In this document: piece by piece, positions 18,719 to 28,142 of the stretch
How positions within the stretch are numbered: the stretch's first letter is position 1
How the letters are laid out: each line of letters begins with the position of its first letter
Origin: Sphingomonas aerophila
GTDB lineage: Bacteria > Pseudomonadota > Alphaproteobacteria > Sphingomonadales > Sphingomonadaceae
Assembly: GCF_014199305.1 (NCBI RefSeq)
Contig: NZ_JACIJK010000005.1
Coordinates: 124,001 to 188,000 of the forward strand
DNA length: 64,000 nucleotides
Direction of reading: 5' to 3'
Notes under the pieces: generated by a model
What the model saw: only the letters and a program-made list of their open reading frames with translations
The model's database searches: none
Told to the model about the DNA's origin: nothing
Translations under genes and position numbers: made by a program

Positions 18719-18964
18719 TTGCCCAAGGAAGAACTGCTCGAAATGCGCGGCCAGGTGGTCGAGCTCCTGCCCAACGCGATGTTTCGCGTCCGGCTGGAGA
18801 ACGACCATGAGATCCTGGGCCATACCGCCGGCAAGATGCGCAAGAACCGCATCCGCGTCCTTGTCGGCGACGAGGTGCTGGTCGAGCTGACCCCCTATGA
18901 CCTGACAAAGGGCCGGATCACCTACCGCTTCATGCCCGGCCGCGGCGGCCCCGGCCCGCAATAA
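18719..18964 (+). CDS. infA: Translation initiation factor IF-1
   Basis: An 81-residue OB-fold protein that binds the 30S A site. It starts with [20 protein letters not shown] and contains [20 protein letters not shown], almost invariant in alphaproteobacteria. The start is TTG at 18719-18721 (AGAGG about 9 nt upstream); no ATG exists at this position, so the rare start codon is required. The maf gene follows after 23 bp, then RNase E/G and yacG, the usual sphingomonad order. Confidence 0.96.
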   Translation: MPKEELLEMRGQVVELLPNAMFRVRLENDHEILGHTAGKMRKNRIRVLVGDEVLVELTPYDLTKGRITYRFMPGRGGPGPQ

Positions 18965-18987
18965 TCCCCTTTGCCTTGGAGTCGGCG

Positions 18988-19557
18988 ATGAAGCTGGTTC
19001 TCGCCTCCTCCTCGCCCCGCCGGCGTGAACTGCTCGGCCGTTTGGGGCTGGAGCCCGCCCGGATTGCCGCGCCTGACGTGGACGAAACGCCGCTAAAGGG
19101 GGAGCTGCCGCGCACCTATGTGCTGCGCGTCGCGCTTGCCAAGGCGCAGGCGGTGGATCGCGCGGCAGATGAAGTGATCCTGGCCGGCGACACCACCATC
19201 GCGGTCGGCCGCCGCATCCTCGGCAAGCCTGCCGACGAGCGCGATCTGCGCGCCATGCTCGGCCTGCTATCCGGCCGCCGCCACCATTGCCTGTCCGCGG
19301 TCGCCGTGGTCGGCATGAACGGCAAGCTCCGCCACCGCCTGTCTGACACCACCATTGCCTTTCGCCCCCTCTCCCCGGCGGAGATCGACGCCTATGTCGA
19401 CACGGGCGAGGGGATGGGAAAAGCTGGCGGCTACGCGATCCAGGGCCGTGCTGAAGCGTGGGTGCGCCACCTGGCGGGTTCGCATTCGGGCGTGGTCGGC
19501 CTGCCGCTTCTTGAGACCCGCGCCTTGCTCCGGGCCGCTGGATTGCCGCTTGCCTGA
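18988..19557 (+). CDS. maf: Maf family nucleotide pyrophosphatase
   Basis: A 189-residue house-cleaning pyrophosphatase of the Maf family, which hydrolyses non-canonical or dTTP/UTP-type nucleotides to monophosphates. The signature LVLASSSPRRRELL begins at residue 3, with DVDETPLKGE, LAGDTTIAVGRRILGKP and GGYAIQGRAEAWVRHLAGS further on. ATG 18988 fits the family start; an in-frame ATG at 18976 would add four residues. The end overlaps the RNase E/G gene by 8 bp if that gene starts at TTG 19550. Confidence 0.93.
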   Translation: MKLVLASSSPRRRELLGRLGLEPARIAAPDVDETPLKGELPRTYVLRVALAKAQAVDRAADEVILAGDTTIAVGRRILGKPADERDLRAMLGLLSGRRHHCLSAVAVVGMNGKLRHRLSDTTIAFRPLSPAEIDAYVDTGEGMGKAGGYAIQGRAEAWVRHLAGSHSGVVGLPLLETRALLRAAGLPLA

Positions 19558-20554
19558 GTGGCTGGTGGAGCACGGCATCGGGGAAACCCGCGCCGCGCTG
19601 GTGGAAAACGGCCGCATCATCCGGGCGGAGGTGGAGCGAGACGGCGCGCTGCGCGTCGGCACCGTTGCCACGGCCCGCTTCGCCGCGACGCTCGCCGGCC
19701 GCCGTGCCGTGCTCGCGACGCTGGATGACGGGGCCGAGGTCATGGTCGATTCGCCTCCCCGCCAGGTCGGCCCCGGCGCCCGCTTCACCGTTCGCGTCGT
19801 GCGCGAAGCCATCACCGGCTCTCGCCGCGGCAAAAAGGCCAAGGCGGTCGTGGTGGGGGACGACGAAGCGCTCGGCACCGGCCCTAGCCTCCACGATCGA
19901 CTTGCCGCCGACGGCACGCCCGTGCGCCCGCTGCACGCCTTCGGTCCCGACCTGCTCGAAGTCGCGGGCTGGTCCGAACTGATGGAAGAAGCGCGTACCG
20001 GCGTCGTGACCTTCCCCGGCGGCACGCTGCTGATCGAGAGGACGGAGGGCATGACCGTGATCGACGTCGACGGCACGCTCGACCCCGCCCCGCTCGCCGT
20101 CGCGGGCGCGCGTGCTGCGGCGGGAGCGATCGGTCGCCTGCGCCTGGGCGGTTCGATCGGCATCGACCTGCCCACCACCGACAACCGCGCCGCCCGCCAG
20201 GCCGCCGCCGACGCTTTCGATGCCGCCATGTGCGTGCCGTTCGAGCGGACGGCAGTGAACGGCTTTGGCTTCATGCAGGCCATCGTTCACCGCCCGCGCG
20301 CCTCCCTGATGGAACTGATCGCCGGCGACCAGGCGCTCGCCGAAACCCTGTCGCTCTACCGCCGCGCCGAACGCGAACCGCCGCCAGGCACCCTCGTGAT
20401 CCGCGCAGCGGCGGCCGTGGCCGCGGCCGCACGTGCGGAACACGACGCAGCCCTGTCCGCCAGGGCAGGCGCGCCCGTGCGCTGGCAGCCGGACCCGTCG
20501 CTCACCATCTGGCAGGGCAGCGCCTTTCGCACCCCTGACGAGACCCGTTCATGA
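19550..20554 (+). CDS. Ribonuclease E/G family protein
   Basis: A 334-residue RNase G-like protein. WLVEHGIGETRAALVENGRI at the start, FGPDLLEVAGWSELMEEAR in the middle and the FTVRVVREA-type OB/S1 strands match the short RNase E/G-like proteins of sphingomonads. The core with GGSIGIDLPTTDNRAARQA carries the acidic cluster (IDVDG, IDLP) expected at the catalytic DNase I-like subdomain. It lacks the long RNase E scaffold and the full RNase G zinc-link, so activity should be tested. The start is probably TTG 19550 or GTG 19571; both lie in the maf/RNase overlap and no ATG fits. The stop overlaps yacG (ATGA). Confidence 0.82.
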   Translation: MPEWLVEHGIGETRAALVENGRIIRAEVERDGALRVGTVATARFAATLAGRRAVLATLDDGAEVMVDSPPRQVGPGARFTVRVVREAITGSRRGKKAKAVVVGDDEALGTGPSLHDRLAADGTPVRPLHAFGPDLLEVAGWSELMEEARTGVVTFPGGTLLIERTEGMTVIDVDGTLDPAPLAVAGARAAAGAIGRLRLGGSIGIDLPTTDNRAARQAAADAFDAAMCVPFERTAVNGFGFMQAIVHRPRASLMELIAGDQALAETLSLYRRAEREPPPGTLVIRAAAAVAAAARAEHDAALSARAGAPVRWQPDPSLTIWQGSAFRTPDETRS

Positions 20555-20724
20555 CCGCCCAGACCTGCCCCACCTGCGGCAAGCCCACTGCTGCCGAGTT
20601 TCGCCCCTTCTGCTCGCGCGGGTGCAAGGATCGCGATCTTCTCGCCTGGCTTTCCGAAAGCTATCGCCTGCCCGGACGCGAACCGATGCACGACGGGCTA
20701 GACACGGACGAGAACCCCGACTAG
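20551..20724 (+). CDS. yacG: DNA gyrase inhibitor YacG
   Basis: A 57-residue zinc protein. TCPTCGKP and FCSRGCKDRDLLAWLSESYRLPG provide the four zinc Cys (CxxC and CxxxC) and the conserved C-terminal part of the YacG family, which binds GyrB and inhibits gyrase. It overlaps the RNase E/G gene by 4 bp and is the last gene of the infA-maf-RNase-yacG run. tRNA-Phe begins 32 bp later. Confidence 0.93.
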   Translation: MTAQTCPTCGKPTAAEFRPFCSRGCKDRDLLAWLSESYRLPGREPMHDGLDTDENPD

Positions 20725-20756
20725 ACGCGCGCTTCCGAACGCGAAAGCGGCTCCGG

Positions 20757-20832
20757 GCCCAGGTAGCTCAGTTGGTAGAGCATGCGACTGAAAATCGCAG
20801 TGTCGGCGGTTCGATCCCGTCCCTGGGCACCA
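20757..20832 (+). tRNA. tRNA-Phe (anticodon GAA)
   Basis: A 76-nt cloverleaf. The acceptor stem is GCCCAGG (20757-20763) with CCTGGGC (20822-20828) followed by encoded ACCA. The D arm has AGCTCAGTTGGTAGAGC, the anticodon arm is TGCGA-CTGAAAA-TCGCA with anticodon GAA, and the T arm contains GGTTCGATCCC. All stems pair without mismatches. Confidence 0.97.
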
Positions 20833-20914
20833 CAAACAACCTACGTATCGCTGCGCTGCCGTCCGGCTTCCACGGGGCTTGTTCCCCGCGCGGTCGCCTC
20901 GCATGGTCGCAGGC

Positions 20915-22024
20915 ATGGCAAGTGTCGAGATCGCCGGACTGGGCAAGCGCTTTGGCGCGGCCACCGTGCTCCATCCCACCGATCTCCACATCGAAGACGG
21001 CGAGTTCGTGGTCATCGTCGGCCCGTCGGGATGCGGCAAGTCGACGCTGCTGCGGCTCGTTTCCGGCCTGGAGCAGCCGAGCCAAGGGCGGCTTTCAATC
21101 GGCGGGCGGGATGTCACCGATGCGGCGCCCGCCGACCGCGGCGTCGCCATGGTGTTCCAATCCTATGCTCTTTACCCGCACCTGACCGTCGCGGAGAACA
21201 TCGCCTTTCCGCTCAAGGTAGCGCGGGTGCCGCGGGCCGAGCGCGACCGTCGCGTCGCGGCTGTTGCCGACGCGCTCGACCTTACGGAGTTGCTGGCGCG
21301 CCGACCACGCGCGCTGTCGGGTGGGCAGCGTCAACGCGTGTCGATCGGCCGCGCCATCGTGCGCGACCCCAAAGTGCTGCTGCTCGACGAACCCTTGTCC
21401 AATCTCGACACCGGGCTGCGGGTTCGGATGCGGCACGAATTCGCCCGGCTTCACCAGCGGCTCGGGGCGACCATGATCTACGTCACCCACGACCAGCTGG
21501 AAGCGATGACGCTTGCCAACCGTATCGTGGTGATGAACGCCGGCCGGGTCGAACAGGTCGGCGCCCCCCTCGACCTCTATGCCCGGCCCGCGAGCCTCGC
21601 GGTGGCCGCCGCCATCGGCTCGCCCGCGATGAACCTGTTGCCGGTCACGATCGCGGCGGCGGATGAGCAGGGTGCGACGGTGTCGGTGCCCGGCGACGGG
21701 TCAATCCGGGTTCCCGCGCGCGTGCGGGCTGACGCAATTGGCCGGACCGCGACGCTTGGCATCCGGCCGGAGCATCTGCGGGTCGACGAAAACGGCCCGT
21801 TCGGCGGGCGAGTGGAGCTGTTCGAGCGGCTGGGGCCGCTGTCCTTCGCGCACCTGGGAGAACGGGGCGGCGCGGACACGCTGGTGGCGCAGTTGCCGGG
21901 CGACCGGCAGGTGACGCTGGGCGACGCGCTGTTCTTCACCGCCGCTGCGTCCGACCTGCACCTGTTCGCGGCGGACGGCACGGCCTATCCCTTGACGCTG
22001 CCGCCCAGCAGCCCGCCGATGTAG
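20915..22024 (+). CDS. ABC transporter ATPase, sugar-importer type (UgpC/MalK-like)
   Basis: A 369-residue ATPase that powers import of carbohydrates or related solutes. Walker A GPSGCGKST is at 36-44, Q-loop MVFQSYALYP, signature ALSGGQRQRVSIGRA, Walker B VLLLDEPLSNLD, and H-loop IYVTHDQLEAMTL. A C-terminal TOBE-type regulatory domain follows (about 235-365, GIRPEHLRV). The permeases and binding protein lie on the opposite strand, and this gene's last 40 bp overlap the end of the second permease gene, a convergent arrangement. ATG 20915 was chosen; ATG 20903 would add four residues. Confidence 0.93.
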   Translation: MASVEIAGLGKRFGAATVLHPTDLHIEDGEFVVIVGPSGCGKSTLLRLVSGLEQPSQGRLSIGGRDVTDAAPADRGVAMVFQSYALYPHLTVAENIAFPLKVARVPRAERDRRVAAVADALDLTELLARRPRALSGGQRQRVSIGRAIVRDPKVLLLDEPLSNLDTGLRVRMRHEFARLHQRLGATMIYVTHDQLEAMTLANRIVVMNAGRVEQVGAPLDLYARPASLAVAAAIGSPAMNLLPVTIAAADEQGATVSVPGDGSIRVPARVRADAIGRTATLGIRPEHLRVDENGPFGGRVELFERLGPLSFAHLGERGGADTLVAQLPGDRQVTLGDALFFTAAASDLHLFAADGTAYPLTLPPSSPPM

Positions 22025-22836
22025 AAACGCTGCAGGGCCAGGAAGAGCAGCAGAACCGGCAGCGTCGTGACCACCGATGCCGCCATCATCAGTTCACCAT
22101 CCGCGCTGTGTTCCCGCGCGATGGAAGCGACCGCGACCGGCAGGGTGAACAGGTGCTGGTCGGCGAGGACGATCAGCGGCCACAGGAAGTCGTTCCACGA
22201 TCCCAGGAACATGAACAAGGCCAGCGTCACCGTCACCGGCGCCAGCAGCGGCAGCACGATCGACACGAAGATTCGCGCCTCGCTCGCCCCGTCCAGCCTG
22301 GCGGCGTCCAGCATCTCGTCCGGGATCGACATCGTCGCCTGCCGAACAAACAGCACCGCAAAGATACCGGCGAGACTGGGCAGGATCACGCCCGCATAGC
22401 TGTTAACCAGCCCCAACTCCTTGAAGATCAGGAACAAGGGCAGCATCGCGACCTGACCTGGCACCACCAGGGCAGCCAGCAGCATCTGAAGTAACCGCTC
22501 ACGCCCGCGAAAGCGCAGCTTCGCAAAGGCATATCCGGCCGGCACCGTCATCAGCAGCCCGAGCAAAGTCGATACCGCCGCGACCCCTAGGCTGTTCCAG
22601 ATCGCGGGCACGATGCGGTAATCGAACCAAGCACCATCGATCAGCCGGCGGGCGAGGAGTTCATGGTAATTCTCCCAGCTCCACCGGCTCGGCCACAAGG
22701 GCGGCGGGAACTGCCCGGACTCGCCGCGCGGCATGAAGGACACGGTGACCATCCACAGCAACGGCGTGATCACCAGCAGGGTCAGCACCGCGACGGCCAG
22801 CGTCGACAAGACCGCTCGGGCTCGCCTCACAGCCAT
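21985..22836 (-). CDS. Carbohydrate ABC transporter permease (MalG/UgpE-like)
   Basis: A 283-residue inner membrane protein with about six helices. LVITPLLWMVTVSFMPRGE at the N-terminus and the EAA loop EMLDAARLDGASEARIF, which docks onto the ATPase, identify it as the second permease of CUT1-type sugar importers. ATG at 22836 follows GGGGAGGCG and lies inside the end of the upstream permease gene (10 bp overlap). Its 3' end overlaps the ATPase gene by 40 bp in convergent orientation. Confidence 0.92.
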   Translation of the reverse strand: MAVRRARAVLSTLAVAVLTLLVITPLLWMVTVSFMPRGESGQFPPPLWPSRWSWENYHELLARRLIDGAWFDYRIVPAIWNSLGVAAVSTLLGLLMTVPAGYAFAKLRFRGRERLLQMLLAALVVPGQVAMLPLFLIFKELGLVNSYAGVILPSLAGIFAVLFVRQATMSIPDEMLDAARLDGASEARIFVSIVLPLLAPVTVTLALFMFLGSWNDFLWPLIVLADQHLFTLPVAVASIAREHSADGELMMAASVVTTLPVLLLFLALQRFYIGGLLGGSVKG

Positions 22837-23720
22837 TCGTATCGCCTCCCCATTCGGGCCTGCACGAACGTCAGCGCCAGGATCAGCAGGAACAGGACAA
22901 ACGCGACCGCGCCGGCCTGACCCAGGTTCCACCATTTCAGGCCCTGGTCGAACATGAAGTAGAGCACGGTGGTCGTGCTCTGCGCCGGGCCGCCCAGTGT
23001 CATCACATATGGTTCCGTGAAGATCTGCAGGAACCCCGCGACGCTCATCACCGCGGCGAGCAGGACGGTCGGCCCGATCGCGGGCAGGGTGACGTGTCGG
23101 AAGCGGGTCCAGCGCCCTGCCCCGTCCAGCCGTGCCGCCTCGTCCAGATCCTGCGGCACCGCCGACAGGGCGGCGGTGAACACCACCATGTTGTAGCCGA
23201 ATACCTTCCAGGTCACGAACAGGAGGATGGCGGGAATGGACAGGCGCGGGTTGCCCAGCCAATCGACGGGAGCGATGCCGACCACGCTCAGGGCGTAGTT
23301 GAGCAGGCCGAAGCGGGTGTTGAGCAGGAACCGCCACACCACCGCAGTCGCCACCACGCTGGTGACGTAGGGCGCGAACAGGAGCACCCGCCACAACGGC
23401 TTCCAGTGCACCGACGCACTGTTGAGCAGCAGGGCGGCGCCCAAGGATGCCCCGATCGCCATGGGCACGCCCAGGATCGCGAAAACGGCAGTGTTGCCCA
23501 GCGCGCGCCAGAACAGCGGCGTGGAGAACAGCTGAACGAAGTTGTCCACCCCGACGAAGCGCAGATTGGACCAGTCCGCCAGCGCGTACACGCTATAGTC
23601 GGTGACGCTGAGGGCGAGTGCGAGCAGCGTCGGCAGGATCAGCATCAGCACAATCGCGGCCAGCACCGGCAGCACGAACACCCATGCCGTCCGCGCACCC
23701 GCATGTGCTCGGATCGTCAT
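22827..23720 (-). CDS. Sugar ABC transporter permease (MalF/UgpA-like)
   Basis: A 297-residue permease. The helix pattern WVFVLPVLAAIVLMLILPTLLALALSV and the EAA loop DLDEAARLDGAGRWTRFRHVTLP are typical of the first CUT1 permease, together with GVDNFVQLF in the first periplasmic loop. It overlaps the binding-protein gene by 4 bp and the second permease by 10 bp, so all three are translated as one message. Substrate not identifiable. Confidence 0.92.
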   Translation of the reverse strand: MTIRAHAGARTAWVFVLPVLAAIVLMLILPTLLALALSVTDYSVYALADWSNLRFVGVDNFVQLFSTPLFWRALGNTAVFAILGVPMAIGASLGAALLLNSASVHWKPLWRVLLFAPYVTSVVATAVVWRFLLNTRFGLLNYALSVVGIAPVDWLGNPRLSIPAILLFVTWKVFGYNMVVFTAALSAVPQDLDEAARLDGAGRWTRFRHVTLPAIGPTVLLAAVMSVAGFLQIFTEPYVMTLGGPAQSTTTVLYFMFDQGLKWWNLGQAGAVAFVLFLLILALTFVQARMGRRYEWL

Positions 23721-24970
23721 GCGATCCGCCCCGCTTCAACCAGCGCGCGCCGCTTGGCGAGCATCAGGTCGACCCGCCTGTTCATCTCGGTCGTTGCCGT
23801 GTTCACATCGACCAGGCCGCGCACGACCCGCTCGGCGATAAGCTGAACCTCGGCGCGGATCTGCTCGAATTCGACCAGAGCCGGGGTCGGGGAAAGGTGC
23901 GCGATCTGCTCCGCAAAGGGCTTCAGGGTCGGGTTTGCCAGCTGCGGATCACGCCAGGCACTCGCCCGCGCCGGCAGATCGCCGATCAGCCGCTGGAACC
24001 GCAGCCCAGACGGGACAGAGGTCATGTGCCGCACCAGCGACCACGCCTCGCGCGGGCGGCGGCTGGTCTTTGCGACAACCAGCGTGTGGCAGGCACCGGG
24101 CGCCGCCGCCGGGCCATGGGGGGTGGGCATCGTGGCGGTGCGCCATTTGTCGGGCGGGATCTCGGCGGCCCGGCGACGCATGTCGAGCAGCAGCGATGGG
24201 CCTTCGGGGTAGATGGCGAAATACCCCTGTGCAAAGGCACCGACCGGGTCCTGGATCTGCGTCGCCAGCACGCGCGGCGCCAGGCCATCGTCGAACAGCG
24301 ACTTGTAGAAGCGCAGTGCCTCGCGAAACTCGGGACTGGCAAAGTCCCCGCGCGTGTTGCGGTCGCGCAGCAGCCCGGCGCCCAGTTGCGCGGCGAAGGT
24401 CAGCAAGGCTTCGGGCCAGTTCAGGTACAGCAGAATGGTGAACGCATCGGGGTATCGCCGCTTCAACGCCAACCCCATCTGCCGCCACTCCGCCCAATCG
24501 GCGGGCGGCTCCGGGTAGCCCGCCTGCTCGATCAGGTCGCGGCGGTAATATTGGACCTGCGTACCGATCACCCATGGCACGGCGTAACCGCTGCCCCCCG
24601 CCCGCGTGAGGTTGAGCGCGCCGGGCAGCATGTCGTCCAGCAACGTGGCGTCGGGCATCCGGGCGAGCGCGCCGACCATCGCGAACTCGCCAACCCAATG
24701 CGCCGGAAGCATGAACACGTCTGGTAACGAATTGCCCGCAAAGGCTGTCAGCAGCTTTTCATGCGCCTCGGTCCAGGACAGCGTTTGTGTCTCGACGCGG
24801 ATGCCCGTCATCCTCGTGAAGGCGGTCGTCAAGTGAGGCGAATAATCGCCCTCATAACCCATCGCCCAGAATGACAGGGCGTCAGGGTCGGCCCGTCGGG
24901 TGCAGGCCCCGGTCGCCCAAGCCGCCGTCCCAATGCCAGCAGCGGCCATTACCCGGCGGCGGGTCCACAT
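23717..24970 (-). CDS. Extracellular solute-binding lipoprotein (family 1)
   Basis: About 417 residues. N-terminal MWTRRRVMAAAGIGTAAWATGAC combines a Tat-like twin-arginine pattern with a lipobox-like TGAC, so it is probably exported and anchored as a lipoprotein. The body has family-1 sugar-binding protein features: SFWAMGYEGDYSPHL, NSLPDVFMLPAHWVGEFA and GFAQ-type GAFAQGYFAIYPEG. It delivers the solute to the two permeases. ATG 24970 is preferred because it gives a clean export signal; the frame is open 35 codons further upstream. It is transcribed divergently from a TonB receptor, which could bring the same solute over the outer membrane. Confidence 0.87.
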   Translation of the reverse strand: MWTRRRVMAAAGIGTAAWATGACTRRADPDALSFWAMGYEGDYSPHLTTAFTRMTGIRVETQTLSWTEAHEKLLTAFAGNSLPDVFMLPAHWVGEFAMVGALARMPDATLLDDMLPGALNLTRAGGSGYAVPWVIGTQVQYYRRDLIEQAGYPEPPADWAEWRQMGLALKRRYPDAFTILLYLNWPEALLTFAAQLGAGLLRDRNTRGDFASPEFREALRFYKSLFDDGLAPRVLATQIQDPVGAFAQGYFAIYPEGPSLLLDMRRRAAEIPPDKWRTATMPTPHGPAAAPGACHTLVVAKTSRRPREAWSLVRHMTSVPSGLRFQRLIGDLPARASAWRDPQLANPTLKPFAEQIAHLSPTPALVEFEQIRAEVQLIAERVVRGLVDVNTATTEMNRRVDLMLAKRRALVEAGRIA

Positions 24971-25172
24971 GGAACGGGATCTGGAAGCAGGAAATGCCAC
25001 GACAGCTTTGGGCTGCCACTGCATGGGCGGCAACGCCAGTGATCCCGGGCATTTTCCCGCTCGATTCTTTAACATGCATCATCGCCGTGGGGAGGCGCGC
25101 TGCAGGGATCTGAGTTACAACAAGATAGCAGAAACGGGGAAAGCCCTGGCCTGCGAGAACAAGGGAATCCCG
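24971..25172. promoter_or_regulatory. Divergent intergenic region between the ABC importer operon and a TonB receptor
   Basis: A 202-bp region that must hold promoters for both directions. It contains AT-richer stretches around 25060-25085 (ATTCTTTAACATGCATCATCG) and 25115-25140 (GTTACAACAAGATAGCAG), likely promoter areas, but no clear palindromic operator was recognised. No regulator gene is adjacent. Confidence 0.5.
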
Positions 25173-28142
25173 ATGTCGATCATCACCACCCGTGCCGCCC
25201 TGCTGGCGAGCATCGCCGCGCTCACGCTTGCCTTGCCCGCCCACGCGCAAACGACGCCGGCTACCCCCGCTGCCGACGTGCCCACCGCCACCCAGGCCCA
25301 GGGCAGCGCCATCGCCGGGCAGGATGCAACCGCGGAGGCAGTTGCACCGGCCGAGGGTGATCCGCAGGCCGATGTCGTGGTCACCGGCTCTCGCATCGCC
25401 CGTCCCGACTTCGCGGCCCCCAACCCGATCGTGTCGTTCAACGCTGCCAATATCCAGCAATCGGGCAACACCAACGTCACCGCGTTCCTGCAGCGGGTGC
25501 CGGCGCTGGTCGGCTCGCGCGACAGCACGCGCAGCGGCGGTGGCGACGCGGTGTCCACAGGGCAGTACGGCCAGGCGGGGTTGAACCAGCTCAACCTGCG
25601 CAACCTTGGCACCAATCGCACGCTGGTGCTGGTCGACGGGCGCCGGCATGTCGCGGCCGAGCCTAGCACGGCTGCGGTCGACATCAACGCGATCCCGACC
25701 GACCTGATCGCCCGTGCGGACGTGCTGACTGGCGCCGTATCGGCAGTGTATGGCGCGGATGGCGTGACAGGCGTCGTCAATTTTGTCCTGAAGCGCGACT
25801 TTGAGGGACTCAGCGCCCGCGCGCAGATGGGCGTTTCGCAATATGGCGACGGCGCCAACCGCTTCGCGTCCGTGCTGGCCGGTCGCAATTTCGGTGACGG
25901 ACGCGGCAACATCACGCTGGCCTATGAGTACAGCGCCGAGGAGCGGCTGCCGTATGAAAACCGCAAGTTCCTTCGCCAGGGCAACCGCGCGTACCTCATC
26001 CCCAATGACGCGGACCGACCGGACAACCCCAACGTGCCTGACAACATCCTGGTCGGGAACCTGCACTACACCGACATTTCGCCGCTCGGCGCGGTGTTCG
26101 TGGGTGGCGAAGCCAACCCAAGCTATGACGGCCTGGGACGACCGTATGACCGCGGCACGCCGGCGGCCTATTACTTCACGGGCGGGGTCAGCACGGATGT
26201 GCCCGGCTTCTATCAGGGCGACCTGTCACCAGACATCGACCGGCACGCAGTCGATCTGCTCGCGCACTACGACTTTTCTGACGCGTTCAAGCTGTCGATC
26301 GACGCCAAATATGCGCAGGCCGCGACGGAGACGTTCGGCCAGTATCCTGAAACCTATTACCTGCCCATCTCGCTCCAGAACCCGTTCATTCCGACCACCA
26401 TCCGTCAGGCTGCGGCGACGGCGGGGGCGGAGAACCTGTTCTTCAACCGGGCAAACATCGATTTTGGCCGGCTGGGTGAGCACGACAAGCGCCGCACCTA
26501 TCGCGGGGTGGTCGACGTCGCGGGCCGCATTTCCGATCACGCGACCTACGACGCCTATTACCAATATGGTCGTACCAGCGTGCGGATCACCCGGCTGGGC
26601 GATCGGTTAAACCAGCAATATCTGGACGCGCTCGACGCGGTGACGAACCCGGCGAACAACGCGATCGTCTGCCGCTCCACCCTGACCAGTCCGGGCAATG
26701 GCTGCGTGCCGCTGAACCCGTTCGGCGCGGGGCCGGCGACGGCCGAACAGCTTAGCTATTTCCAGGTCAACGACACCAGCAATTCGCTGATCGAGCAGCA
26801 TGTCGCCAGCGCATCGGTCAGTGGTGACTTCGGCCAGTTCTTCACCCTGCCGGGCGGCCCGGTCCAGTTCTCGTTCGGTGGCGAATATCGTCGCGAGAGC
26901 AGCCGTTTCGACCCGAGCCAGCGCCTGGTCGATGCCGTGTTCTTCCCCGGTGACGAACCTGCGCTGGTCGCACCCAGCCGCGGCGCGTTCGATGTGTGGG
27001 AAGCATTTGGCGAGCTGAACGTCCCGATCCTGAAGGACCAGCCGTTTGCGGACCTGCTTTCCGTCGGTGCCGCAGGCCGGTATTCGGACTATTCCACGGT
27101 CGGCGAAGCGCGCACCTGGCAGTTCAACGGCGTCTATGCGCCGGTTCGCGACATCACCTTCCGCGGCAGCTACGGCCAGGCGGTGCGCGCGCCCAACATT
27201 GGCGAGTTGTTCCAGCCGACCACCAGCAGCTCCAATTTCTTCACCGATCCCTGCACGCCGCGGGAGATCAACAATGGCACCCAGTACCGTGCCGCCAACT
27301 GCCAGGCATCGCTCGCCGCAGTGGGCGCGGTGGTTGCTGAAAGTTTGCAGACGGGCGACTTTGTGGATGGCGTCGCGTCGGGCAATCGCAACCTGCGGCC
27401 CGAAGTCGCGCGCACCTGGACGGCAGGGCTGGTGTTGCGCCCGCGCTTCCTTTCGGGCCTGACTGCCTCGTTCGACTGGTACAACATCCGCCTGAACGGC
27501 GCGATCAACACGGTTACCCCGTCTGACCTCGCCAATCTGTGTGTCGACCAGCAAACGCTCGACAACCCGTTCTGCGCATCCTTCACCCGCGCGCAGGGGA
27601 CCGGCCGCATTAACGGCTACACCGTCGGGCCGCAAAATGTCGCGAATTTCCGCACCGCGGGGCTGGACTTCAACATTGATTACCTGATCCGCACGACCAG
27701 CGTCGGCACGTTCGACCTGCGCCTGGTCGGGGGCTATCTCGACAAGCTGGAGTTCACCGGCATCCCCGGCGCGCCTGTCACCAACCGGCTCGACCAATTC
27801 GGCAGCCCGCGCTGGAACGCCACCTTTTCGCCAAGCTGGACGCTGGGCGCGGTGTCCGTGAACTATAACCTGCGCTGGTTCAACGCGACCCGCGCCTATG
27901 ACCGGAACACCACGGCCGCCAACCCGGACGTTGCCGCGGGCCGATATCAGCGCTTCGACGCACTGTGGCAGCATGACGTGCAGGTCGCGTTTCAGGCGGA
28001 GAGCGGTTTTGGCTTCTATGGGGGCGTCACCAACCTGACCGACCAGAAGCCGGACCCGGCAGCATTCGGCACCAACGTGCCGATCTCTCCCCTTGGCCGT
28101 TTCTTCTATTTCGGGGTGAAGGCGCGGCTGGACGGCAAGTAA
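25173..28142 (+). CDS. TonB-dependent receptor (carbohydrate-type)
   Basis: A 989-residue outer membrane receptor. The signal peptide (residues 1-25) ends PAHAQTT. The N-terminal extension is followed by DVVVTGSRIARPDFAAPNP, the TonB box/plug start, and NLRNLGTNRTLVLVDGRRHV and VYGADGVTGVVNFVLKRDF, typical of the large sphingomonad/xanthomonad receptor class. The barrel ends RFFYFGVKARLDGK. Such receptors take up oligosaccharides or other large nutrients using TonB energy. Its divergent neighbour is a sugar ABC importer, which suggests a shared substrate. ATG 25173 was chosen because it gives the signal peptide; the upstream frame lacks one. Confidence 0.93.
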   Translation: MSIITTRAALLASIAALTLALPAHAQTTPATPAADVPTATQAQGSAIAGQDATAEAVAPAEGDPQADVVVTGSRIARPDFAAPNPIVSFNAANIQQSGNTNVTAFLQRVPALVGSRDSTRSGGGDAVSTGQYGQAGLNQLNLRNLGTNRTLVLVDGRRHVAAEPSTAAVDINAIPTDLIARADVLTGAVSAVYGADGVTGVVNFVLKRDFEGLSARAQMGVSQYGDGANRFASVLAGRNFGDGRGNITLAYEYSAEERLPYENRKFLRQGNRAYLIPNDADRPDNPNVPDNILVGNLHYTDISPLGAVFVGGEANPSYDGLGRPYDRGTPAAYYFTGGVSTDVPGFYQGDLSPDIDRHAVDLLAHYDFSDAFKLSIDAKYAQAATETFGQYPETYYLPISLQNPFIPTTIRQAAATAGAENLFFNRANIDFGRLGEHDKRRTYRGVVDVAGRISDHATYDAYYQYGRTSVRITRLGDRLNQQYLDALDAVTNPANNAIVCRSTLTSPGNGCVPLNPFGAGPATAEQLSYFQVNDTSNSLIEQHVASASVSGDFGQFFTLPGGPVQFSFGGEYRRESSRFDPSQRLVDAVFFPGDEPALVAPSRGAFDVWEAFGELNVPILKDQPFADLLSVGAAGRYSDYSTVGEARTWQFNGVYAPVRDITFRGSYGQAVRAPNIGELFQPTTSSSNFFTDPCTPREINNGTQYRAANCQASLAAVGAVVAESLQTGDFVDGVASGNRNLRPEVARTWTAGLVLRPRFLSGLTASFDWYNIRLNGAINTVTPSDLANLCVDQQTLDNPFCASFTRAQGTGRINGYTVGPQNVANFRTAGLDFNIDYLIRTTSVGTFDLRLVGGYLDKLEFTGIPGAPVTNRLDQFGSPRWNATFSPSWTLGAVSVNYNLRWFNATRAYDRNTTAANPDVAAGRYQRFDALWQHDVQVAFQAESGFGFYGGVTNLTDQKPDPAAFGTNVPISPLGRFFYFGVKARLDGK

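Noticed and set aside
18557..20443. Long open frame on the minus strand across infA, maf and the RNase gene
   Set aside because: Antisense shadow of three well-supported genes; its translation is low-complexity Arg/Gly/Ala with no domain.
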